In this document: piece after piece, positions 1 through 5,870 of the stretch
Layout: every line of letters starts with the position of its first letter
Numbering within the stretch: the stretch's first letter is position 1
Source: a bacterium
GTDB lineage: Bacteria > Planctomycetota > J058 > JACQDU01
NCBI GenBank assembly: GCA_016200955.1
Contig: JACQDU010000586.1
Coordinates: forward strand, 1 to 10,469
Reading direction: 5' to 3'
DNA: 10,469 nucleotides
Position numbers and translations under genes: made by a program
The notes under the pieces: model-generated
Database searches by the model: none
What the model saw: the letters and a program-made list of their open reading frames with translations, nothing else
What the model was told of the DNA's origin: nothing

Positions 1-87
1 GAGGTCGACCTCGCCCCGATCCGGAACGACGCGGGAGAGGTCACCGGCGCGATCGCGCGCTTCGGTCGCCCGGAGAAGCGAGCGTGA
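1..87 (+). CDS. C-terminal end of a PAS-like sensor protein (partial)
   Basis: Only the last 28 codons are inside the window, ending at TGA 85-87. The visible peptide contains APIRNDAGEVTGAIARFG, which resembles the final beta-strands of a PAS domain: a polar turn of the type 'D-x-G-E-V-x-G', followed by an alternating hydrophobic strand. If that is right, the protein ends with its PAS fold or very shortly after it, so no kinase or output domain would follow. The stop overlaps the GTG start of the biotin ligase gene by 3 bp, so the two are probably cotranscribed. With so little sequence, the PAS reading is a suggestion and the full protein could be anything that carries such a domain. Confidence 0.45.
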   Translation, partial: EVDLAPIRNDAGEVTGAIARFGRPEKRA

Positions 88-830
88 GCTCGAAGAAGGA
101 GAGCTCGCCCCTCGACGAGGCGGCCATCGCCCGCGCCGCCCTCGAGCGGACCTCGTTCGGGAAGCGCGCCGTCTTTCACGACGAGCTCGTCTCGACGAAC
201 GACCGTGCCCGCGAGCTCGCGCGCGAGGGAGCGCCCGAGGGAACGCTCGTCGTCGCGCGCCGCCAGAAGGGCGGGAAGGGCCGCCTCGGGCGCTCGTGGG
301 CCTCTCCCGAGGGTGGGCTCTACCTCTCGCTCGTCTTGCGGCCCGACGAGGCCATGCTCGGGCGAGCGCCGCTCACTCTCCTGGGCGGGCTCGCCGCGAG
401 CGAGGCGCTCGATACGGTCGGGCGCGTCGCGACGGCGCTCAAGTGGCCGAACGACGTCTTTCTCTCGGGAAAGAAGATCGGTGGAGTCCTCGCCGAGCTC
501 TCGAAGGACAGGGGCGAGAACGTCCTGGTCCTGGGAGTCGGCATGAACGTCGACACGCCGCTCGAGTCCTTCCCGAAAGAGCTCCGGGAGAGCGCGACGA
601 GCCTGCGCATCGAGAAGGGCTCGCCCGTCTCTCTCGAAGAAACGCTGCGCCTCTTCCTGGGCTTGCTCGAAGGACACTACGCGACCGTCCAGAAAGGCGG
701 CGGAGCGCTCATCCTCTCGCGCGCCGCGGACCGCATGCCTCTCCTCGGAGCGCGCGTGCGGCTCAAGCTCCCGGGGAAGACGCTCGAGGGGACCGCGAGC
801 GGCTTGAACCGCTTGCGCCTGATCGCGATG
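84..830 (+). CDS. birA: Biotin-[acetyl-CoA-carboxylase] ligase (BirA, class I), C-terminal domain disrupted
   Basis: This enzyme makes biotinyl-5'-AMP and attaches biotin to the carrier lysine of biotin-dependent carboxylases in the cytoplasm. The signature motifs are visible: GGKGRLGRSW (residues 63-72, the GRGRxGR adenylate loop), KWPND (120-124), GKKIGGVLAEL (129-139) and GVGMNVD (151-157). There is no N-terminal winged helix, so it is a class I ligase without repressor function. GTG 84 is chosen because GGAG at 72-75 lies 8 nt upstream and it overlaps the previous stop. The SH3-like C-terminal domain starts normally (GARVRLKLPGKTLEGTASGL, 222-241) but similarity fades between residues 241 and 252. 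The frame then stays open, antisense to the next gene, until a stop at 2643-2645, giving a nominal 853 residues. The end at 830 marks the end of recognisable homology and is not a stop codon. The catalytic core looks complete, so activity is possible. Confidence 0.85.
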
Positions 831-882
831 GTGGGGACGGGCGTCCTCGCCCGTCCAGGACGGCCGGGAGGCCCGTCCCCAC
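831..882. repeat. Nested GC-rich palindrome (REP-like or bidirectional terminator)
   Basis: Outer arms GTGGGGACGGGC (831-842) and GCCCGTCCCCAC (871-882) are perfect 12-bp inverted repeats. Inside them CGTCCT (842-847) pairs with AGGACG (857-862). The octamer GCCCGTCC occurs twice (849-856 and 871-878), so the left arm can fold with either copy. The element sits exactly where the biotin ligase coding similarity ends. No T-run follows on either strand, so a standard intrinsic terminator is not supported. The nested layout resembles REP-type elements, but no other copy is visible in this window. Confidence 0.6.
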
Positions 883-896
883 TCATCAACGTGCGG

Positions 897-905
897 CCGT
901 CGCCA
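897..905 (+). repeat. Left copy of 9-bp direct repeat (putative target-site duplication)
   Basis: CCGTCGCCA directly precedes the left terminal inverted repeat at 906. It is identical to 1104-1112. The match extends one base outward to GCCGTCGCCA, because the base at 896 is G and the right terminal repeat also ends in G (1103). Confidence 0.65.
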
Positions 906-1103
906 CTCACCATTCGTCACATCTTCGCGACCCTCGTAGTCGTCGATGGATTGGTCGATCGAGTCATAGAAGATCGATCATTGAAGATCGAGCGTGCCGG
1001 GACTCGCCCTCGATCGTCAATGTTCAATGATCAATGGGCCGATCGACCAATGCGGGCATCGTGTAGGCCTTGGCAACTTGGGAGAGATGTGACGAATCGT
1101 GAG
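906..1103. mobile_element. MITE-like 198-bp foldback element with terminal inverted repeats
   Basis: The ends are CTCACCATTCGTCACATCT (906-924) and AGATGTGACGAATCGTGAG (1085-1103), inverted repeats matching at 18 of 19 positions. Directly outside both ends lies the same 9-mer, CCGTCGCCA (897-905 and 1104-1112), as expected for a target-site duplication. The interior holds further inverted pairs: ATTGGTCGATCG (950-961) with CGATCGACCAAT (1040-1051), GATCATTGAA (976-985) with TTCAATGATC (1023-1032), and GATCGAG (986-992) with CTCGATC (1009-1015). The interior is AT-richer than its surroundings and has no plausible gene. A 9-bp duplication is compatible with several DDE transposase families, so the mobilising family cannot be named. 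The right duplication abuts the anti-sigma stop codon. Confidence 0.7.
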
Positions 1104-1112
1104 CCGTCGCCA
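1104..1112 (+). repeat. Right copy of 9-bp direct repeat (putative target-site duplication)
   Basis: CCGTCGCCA directly follows the right terminal inverted repeat. It ends one base before the complement of the anti-sigma stop codon (1113-1115), so the insertion left that coding region intact. Confidence 0.65.
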
Positions 1113-2969
1113 TCAGTCGCCCGACGGGAGGTCTCCGAGCGCGGTGTCGTCGGAGCAAAGGAACTCCGCGACGTGAGGACCGTCGTTGACGAGGATCCGG
1201 TACTTCTTCCCGGGAGCGAGCCCGCGCACCTGGAAGCGCCCCTGCTCGTCCGTCACGAGCCCCTCGCTGAACGAGCGCTCGACGAGCTGGAGCCAGAACG
1301 CCGTCTTGGCGGCGGGCGTGCCGTCTCTTCTCAGCAAGCGGCCCGTGATCGTGAAGCCCTTCCCGAGCTCGAGGTCGGGGCCCTTGAGAGAGGGCTGCCC
1401 GCCGTCCAGCGTCACGTCGGCGACGACCGTGGCGTAGCCCGGAAGCCGGGCCGTCAGGAGCTGCTTCCCCTGGCCCGGGGGCGAGCCGAACATCTGCAGG
1501 CAGTAGACGCCGCGCGGCCGGCCGTCGGCGCGGGTGAGATCCCCGAGGAGGATCGCGGAGGTGTCGCACGCGTTCTTCACGGCGCCCAGAAGCGAGAGGC
1601 GCGCGAGCGTCGCGTCCGCTCCCGGCGGAACGGAGATCCCGCCGCGGACCACGGTGCCCGGCCCGAGCTCGAAGTCCTGCTTCGCGGTCTTGCCCGTGAC
1701 GATCATGACGCCCGCGAGGCACTTCCCGACCCGGAGGCCGGCTTCGTCTCCCTGCCAGAAGTCGAACGCGCACTCGCCCGGGCGGAGGTCGGAGAGCAGG
1801 TAGTGGCCGCTCGCGTCGGTCGTGACGGTCGAACCGCTCGTGGAGCCCCAGTGGCCTCGCCCGCCCTCGTCCACTTGCCAGAGAGCCTTCGCCATGTAGT
1901 GGATCTCGGCGTTCGCGAGAGGCTTCCCTTTCAGGAGCACCGTGCCCTCGAGAGAGCCCACGAGCGAGGCTCGGTCCTGCTCGGCCTGGCGCCTCGCGCG
2001 GTCGAGCTCGTCGAGGAGGCGCTTCTGGTCGATGTCCTTCTTGCGCGCGAGCTCGTTGAACCGGTCCTCGGTCTGGGCGAGCCTCGCCTTGAGCTCGTCG
2101 ATCTCCGTCCTCTTCGCGAGCTCCTCGGCTTTCCTTCGCGCAGCGTCGGCGTCCACGCGCTCCTTCTCGCGGCGAGCGAGGTCGAGCTCGCGAGCCAGCT
2201 TGTCCTCCTCCTCGAGACGCGCTCGCGCTTCGTCGTCGTGCCGCGCCAGCTCGTCGGCCGCGGCCTTCTGGCGCGCTCGCTCCTCGTAGATCACCCTCTC
2301 CTGGGCTTCCCTCGTCTGGGCGAGGGCGCGCTCGGCGGTGTCCCGCTCGCGCTCGCGAGCTTCGTCGCTGAGAGTCTTCGCGTGGAAGGCCGCTGCGGCG
2401 ACCAACCCTCCGATCCCGAGGACGCCGAGGGCGAGCGGGACGAAGCGGCGGATCCGGTTCCTTCCCCGGAACGCCGTCTTCGAGGGGAGGGACGGCCGCC
2501 CCCTCGGAGCGTCGGCCGCGATGAGGACGTTGCGAGGCTGGACGAAGCGCGTCTCGTCGCAGCCGAAGGTGCTGCACTTCCCGTGCTCGAGGAAGCAGTC
2601 CTCGTGGCAGGGAGCGAGGCAGCTCGCGCAGAAGACCACACCTGACGTTCCGCCTGCGGCGGAACGTGCGTCGTTTTCCCTGGAGAGAGCGTCGTGGCAA
2701 TAAGTGCACGAGAGCAGGATGGAAACGGGGGCCACGGCGTTCTTCCTTTCTTCCTGGATGCGAGCCGCGAGCTTGGCGCGGATTCCGTCCGGCGCCCTCG
2801 CGGGAGAGAGCTCGGCGCCCGCGAAGGCGAGCTCCAGGTCTCCCTCGACCTCGCGGCAAGAGGAGCAGCCCGCGAGGTGACCCTCGAGCTCGGCCAGGTC
2901 GGACGGTTCGAGCAAGCCGAGCTTCCGCGCGGCGAGGAGAGCGGCCATCTCGGAGCAGGGAGCGGTCAT
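1113..2969 (-). CDS. Transmembrane anti-sigma-like protein: zinc finger, C4HC3 RING-like finger, coiled coil, carboxypeptidase-regulatory-like domains
   Basis: This 618-residue protein probably holds the adjacent ECF sigma factor at the membrane. Residues 1-50 are a zf-HC2-type anti-sigma domain with the HxxxCxxC motif HLAGCSSC (H31, C35, C38). Residues 88-137 hold eight possible zinc ligands in C4HC3 order (C88, C91, C114, C117, H122, C125, C132, C137), like a prokaryotic RING or PHD finger. One membrane helix follows (about 176-196), preceded by arginines, which predicts a cytoplasmic N-terminus. A charged coiled coil spans about 200-338, then beta-sandwich domains of carboxypeptidase-regulatory type at about 338-400 and 538-595 (G-x-V/I-x-G-x-V start, 'D-x-x-G-x-Y/F' turns), with a related stretch between. 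ATG 2969 is chosen because it overlaps the sigma stop as ATGA and has GAGAGG 6 nt upstream. The longer open frame from 3320 merely shadows the sigma gene. The inferred role is signal sensing outside the membrane; the ligand is unknown. Confidence 0.8.
   Translation of the reverse strand: MTAPCSEMAALLAARKLGLLEPSDLAELEGHLAGCSSCREVEGDLELAFAGAELSPARAPDGIRAKLAARIQEERKNAVAPVSILLSCTYCHDALSRENDARSAAGGTSGVVFCASCLAPCHEDCFLEHGKCSTFGCDETRFVQPRNVLIAADAPRGRPSLPSKTAFRGRNRIRRFVPLALGVLGIGGLVAAAAFHAKTLSDEARERERDTAERALAQTREAQERVIYEERARQKAAADELARHDDEARARLEEEDKLARELDLARREKERVDADAARRKAEELAKRTEIDELKARLAQTEDRFNELARKKDIDQKRLLDELDRARRQAEQDRASLVGSLEGTVLLKGKPLANAEIHYMAKALWQVDEGGRGHWGSTSGSTVTTDASGHYLLSDLRPGECAFDFWQGDEAGLRVGKCLAGVMIVTGKTAKQDFELGPGTVVRGGISVPPGADATLARLSLLGAVKNACDTSAILLGDLTRADGRPRGVYCLQMFGSPPGQGKQLLTARLPGYATVVADVTLDGGQPSLKGPDLELGKGFTITGRLLRRDGTPAAKTAFWLQLVERSFSEGLVTDEQGRFQVRGLAPGKKYRILVNDGPHVAEFLCSDDTALGDLPSGD
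2645..2667. repeat. Perfect 10-bp inverted repeat inside the RING-like finger coding region
   Basis: ACGTTCCGCC (2645-2654) and GGCGGAACGT (2658-2667) are perfect inverted repeats separated by TGC. On the minus strand the palindrome encodes residues 102-108 of the anti-sigma-like protein, in the loop between zinc ligands C91 and C114. It could be a small palindromic insertion tolerated in a loop, or chance in a GC-rich gene. Confidence 0.5.
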
Positions 2970-3577
2970 GACCGGCCTCTCTTCCTGGATCGGATCTCGC
3001 GGAGGACGTGCGCCAGCTCGCTCGCGGCCATGTGGAGCCTGTTCCTCACGGTCCTCTCGGTGCAGGAGAACGACGCCGCGAGGTCCTCGAGCTTCATGCC
3101 GAGCCCGTGGCGCTGGAGGAGGAGAGCGCGCGTCTCCTCCGGGAGCGCGTCGATCGCGCGGCGAGCGTCCGCGATCTCCTCGCGCCCGGCGACCTCTCCC
3201 ACGACTCCCCCGTTCTCGCCGCGAGCCTCGGCGGGAGGAGCGTCCGCGAGCATGTGCTTCTCCTTCCGCCGGAGCCTGAGCGCGTCGAGCGCGGCGTTCC
3301 GCACGATCTGGTGGAGCCACGGCCGGAACGGCCTCTCCGGGTCGAAGCGGTCGAGGAAGCGGTAGAGCCGGAAGAAGGCTTCCTGGGAGGTGTCCAGGGC
3401 GAGCTCTCGCTCTCCCACGAGCCGGAGGAGGAACGAGAAGACCTCGTCCTTGTAGCGCTCGTAGAGCTCGAGGCAGGCCTTCTCCCGCGAGGAGTCGTCC
3501 GAGCGCGCCAGGCGCACGAGGGCCGCGTCGTCTTGCTCGCCGGCCTCTCTCTCGGGCGCTTGCATGGTCTTCTGCAC
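2966..3577 (-). CDS. ECF-family RNA polymerase sigma factor
   Basis: This 203-residue protein has the two-domain layout of extracytoplasmic-function sigma factors. Region 2 (about 35-104) includes 'SQEAFFRLYRFLDRFD' (-10 recognition and core binding) and 'FRPWLHQIVRNAALDALR', a typical end of region 2.4. Region 4 (about 138-190) begins with AIDALPEETRALLLQRH and contains the helix-turn-helix MKLEDLAASFSCTERTVRNRL that would read the -35 element. The linker of about 33 residues is short and acidic. GTG 3577 is chosen because GGGAG (3586-3590) is 8 nt upstream; ATG 3565, four codons in, is an alternative. Its stop overlaps the start of the anti-sigma-like gene by 4 bp, so the pair is translationally coupled. 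It is transcribed divergently from the sugar cluster. No convincing autoregulated ECF promoter was found in the short upstream region, so its regulon is unknown. Confidence 0.9.
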   Translation of the reverse strand: MQKTMQAPEREAGEQDDAALVRLARSDDSSREKACLELYERYKDEVFSFLLRLVGERELALDTSQEAFFRLYRFLDRFDPERPFRPWLHQIVRNAALDALRLRRKEKHMLADAPPAEARGENGGVVGEVAGREEIADARRAIDALPEETRALLLQRHGLGMKLEDLAASFSCTERTVRNRLHMAASELAHVLREIRSRKRGRS

Positions 3578-3702
3578 GCTCGCGTCTCCCGGGTCTAGAT
3601 ACGGAGCCCGGGAGAGAACCGGAAACTCAAGTTAGCTCTCGAATCCGCCGCGCGCGAAGCGGGACTGTTGACGCGCGGAATGGGCCAAGCCAAGCTGGGC
3701 GC
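3578..3702. other. Divergent intergenic region between the sigma factor and the sugar operon
   Basis: These 125 bp must hold the promoters for both divergent units. I see no clear -35/-10 pair. TTGACG at 3668-3673 has no acceptable -10 at the right distance and lies too close to the GTG at 3703. A 7-bp inverted repeat, CCGCGCG (3648-3654) with CGCGCGG (3672-3678), is present but weak in this base composition. The region could carry an operator, but nothing decisive is visible. Confidence 0.4.
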
Positions 3703-4696
3703 GTGATCATCAGCCGAACGCCGTACCGCATGTCCTTCTTCGGCGGCGGGACCGACTACCCGGCCTGGGTCCGCGAGCACGGCGGCGCGGTCCTCGCGAC
3801 GACGATCGACAAGTACGCCTACGTCACGTGCCGCCCGCTCCCCCCGTTCTTCGAGCACCGGACGCGCGTCGTCTACTCGAAGATCGAGCTCGTGCGAGAG
3901 CTCGACGAGATCCAGCACCCTCTCGTGCGCGAGGCGATGCGCTACCTGGACATGCCCTCGGGCCTCGAGATCCACTACGACGGCGACCTGCCCGCGAGGA
4001 GCGGCATGGGCTCGAGCTCGGCCTTCATGGTCGGGCTCCTCCACTCGCTCTACGCGCTCAAGGGAGTCATGGTCTCGAAGCGCCAGCTCGCGGCCGACGC
4101 GGTCTACCTCGAGCAGGAGAAGGTCAAGGACGACGTGGGCTGCCAGGACCAGTACATGTCGGCCTTCGGCGGCTTCAACCGCCTCGACTTCTCCCAGACG
4201 GGTGAGGTCACGGTGCAGCCGATCACGGTCGTCCCCGCGCGCCTCCAGGAGCTGAACGACCACCTGCTCCTCATCTACACGGGCCTCGCGCGGACGGCGT
4301 CGGACATCGCGCGGAGCGTGATCGAGGCGTCGGTCGAGAAGACGAAGCAGCTCCAGACCATTCGCAAGATGGTGGACGAGGGGCTCGCGATCCTCCAGGG
4401 AGCGCAGGATATCGTCGCCTTCGGGAAGCTCCTCCACGACCTCTGGCGCATCAAGCGAGACCTGAGCACGAAGATCAGCACCTCGTTCATCGACGAGGCC
4501 TACGCGGCCGCCCTCGACGCCGGAGCGATCGGCGGAAAGCTCCTCGAAGGACCACGCGCGGATCGCGGAGAAGCTGCGGCTCCTCAGGGTCCCCTTCAAG
4601 TTCGAGCGGTCGGGGTCGAGCATCATCTTCTACGAGCCGGCGGTCGAGATGGCGACGGGCGAGTCCCGAAGGCTCAAGCGCATGTCGGGCGACTGA
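3703..4696 (+). pseudogene. GHMP-family sugar kinase (D-glycero-D-manno-heptose 7-phosphate kinase-like), frameshifted by an internal deletion
   Basis: The N-terminus MIISRTPYRMSFFGGGTDYP is characteristic of HddA-type kinases, which phosphorylate a sugar phosphate at C1 on the way to an NDP-heptose. GHMP motif 2 is present at residues 97-108 (PARSGMGSSSAF), as is VGCQDQYMSAFGG (145-157). The frame continues to AGAIGGKLL (residues 273-281, ending at 4545). The family then expects a third motif of the type GAGGGGF plus a hydrophobic strand, but this is absent. The rest of the kinase resumes in the next frame (from about 4544, SKDHARIAEKLRLLRVPFKF, to TGA 4694-4696). The missing DNA must be 3n+2 nt, roughly 40-50. 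Read literally, translation from GTG 3703 instead runs on to 5874 over the next gene. Either the gene is broken or the assembly collapsed a short repeat (CTCCTC, 4540-4545). The start follows the conserved N-terminus; the ribosome site is weak. Exact substrate is uncertain. Confidence 0.8.
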
Positions 4697-4729
4697 CAGC
4701 AAGGTGCGCTCCCGGAGGCAAGCGAGCCC

Positions 4730-5857
4730 ATGAGGATCCCTTTCGGCAACCCGAAGATCGGAAAAGTCGCGCGCGACCGCCTCGAGAAGGCGATCGCGAA
4801 GAGCTGGGCTTCCGAAGGCGAGAACGTCCGCGAGTTCGAGAAGCTCTTCTCGGAGAAGTTCGGCTACAAGCACGCGATCGCCGTGAGCTCGGGGACCGAC
4901 GCGGACATCGTCGCGAACACGGCGCTCTACGACCTGGGAGCGAAGCGCGGCGACGAGATCATCACGCCCGCTCTCGCGTTCGTGGCGACGGCGAACTCGA
5001 TCCTGGCTGCGGGCTTCATGCCGAAGTTCGTCGATATCCGCGTGGACACGCTCAACCTCGACCCCGCGAAGATCGAGGCCGCGATCACGGGGAAGACGCG
5101 CGCGATCCAGGTCGTGCACACCATGGGGAAGCCCTGCGACATGGACTCGATCCTCGCGATCGCCCGGGCGCGGAAGCTCACGGTGATCGAGGACGCCTGC
5201 GAGGCGCACGGGGCGACCTACAAGGGCCGCGTCGTCGGCACGCTCGGCGCGATGGGAGCCTTCAGCTTCTTCGCCGCTCACCTCGTCTACTCGGGCGAGG
5301 GAGGCATGGTCGTCACGAACGACGACCGGCTCGCGGAGATCTGCCGCTCCGTGAAGTCCCACGGGAGGCCGGCGGGCTCGAACTACTTCGACTTCCAGCG
5401 CATGGGCTACAACTCGAAGATGAACGACCTCGAGGCCGCGCTCGGGATCGAGGGCACGCTCGCCTTCGACGACACCTTCAACAGGAGGAAGGCTCATCTC
5501 GTCACGCTCCTCGCGCTCACGAAGGACCTGCGGCCGTTCGCTCACTTCCTGGTCGAGGAGGAGCACGAGAAGATCTCGCCCCACGCGTTCTCCCTCGTCC
5601 TGAAAGACGAGAAGCACGGGAGAGACGCGCTCTACGCCTTCCTGGAGTCGAAGGAGATCCAGTGCAAGACGCTGTTCGGCTGCCTCCCCACTCAGCACAA
5701 GGCGTTCGAGTGGATGGGCCACCGCTCGGGCGAGTTCCCCGCGGCGGAATTCGTCGGCCGGAACGGCCTCCACTTCGGCGTCCACCAGGGCCTCTCGAGC
5801 GAGGACATCGACTACGTGAGCGATCAGCTCCACGCTTACTTCAAGAGGGTCAAGTGA
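4730..5857 (+). CDS. DegT/DnrJ/EryC1/StrS-fold PLP enzyme with Lys-to-His change (ColD-like sugar 3-dehydratase candidate)
   Basis: This 375-residue protein covers the full fold type I family: SSGTDAD (53-59, phosphate-binding loop), the PLP-ring Asp in VIEDACEAHGA (D155), and GAFSFFAAH (176-184) followed by SGEGGMVVTND. In sugar aminotransferases the residue after SFxxT is the Schiff-base lysine; here it is H184. ColD (GDP-4-keto-6-deoxymannose 3-dehydratase) and the RfbH/E1 group have this Lys-to-His change with the same SF-x-x-A-H spacing, and ColD's histidine is at nearly the same position (188). A PMP-dependent C3 dehydration is therefore more likely than transamination. The cysteines do not form an E1-type iron-sulfur motif, which favours a ColD-like mechanism. 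ATG 4730 has GGAGG (4714-4718) 11 nt upstream and lies 33 nt after the kinase stop. Substrate is unknown; a keto-sugar nucleotide is expected. Confidence 0.85.
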   Translation: MRIPFGNPKIGKVARDRLEKAIAKSWASEGENVREFEKLFSEKFGYKHAIAVSSGTDADIVANTALYDLGAKRGDEIITPALAFVATANSILAAGFMPKFVDIRVDTLNLDPAKIEAAITGKTRAIQVVHTMGKPCDMDSILAIARARKLTVIEDACEAHGATYKGRVVGTLGAMGAFSFFAAHLVYSGEGGMVVTNDDRLAEICRSVKSHGRPAGSNYFDFQRMGYNSKMNDLEAALGIEGTLAFDDTFNRRKAHLVTLLALTKDLRPFAHFLVEEEHEKISPHAFSLVLKDEKHGRDALYAFLESKEIQCKTLFGCLPTQHKAFEWMGHRSGEFPAAEFVGRNGLHFGVHQGLSSEDIDYVSDQLHAYFKRVK

Positions 5858-5870
5858 GGGACCGACACTC

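Noticed and set aside
831..2645. Open frame on the plus strand continuing from the biotin ligase for about 600 further codons
   Set aside because: Beyond about 830 the sequence has no family resemblance, is Arg/Glu/Leu-rich low complexity and lies antisense to the well-supported anti-sigma-like gene. Stop codons are rare by composition in this GC-rich DNA.
2970..3320. N-terminal extension of the anti-sigma-like protein to an upstream start at 3320
   Set aside because: The added residues are an Arg/Ala/Gly-rich shadow of the sigma factor gene; the ATGA overlap, ribosome site and family-typical zinc-finger start all support 2969.
3595..3620. ECF-type promoter near GGAAAC or TATCTA for the sigma gene
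   Set aside because: The candidate -35 and -10 boxes are at wrong spacing or on the wrong strand; nothing better than chance.
3648..3678. Inverted repeat CCGCGCG/CGCGCGG as an operator or terminator
   Set aside because: Seven GC-only base pairs with a 17-nt gap are expected by chance in this composition, and no T-run follows.
3668..3696. Sigma-70-like promoter for the sugar operon (TTGACG)
   Set aside because: There is no acceptable -10 hexamer 16-18 nt downstream, and the position would leave almost no leader before GTG 3703.
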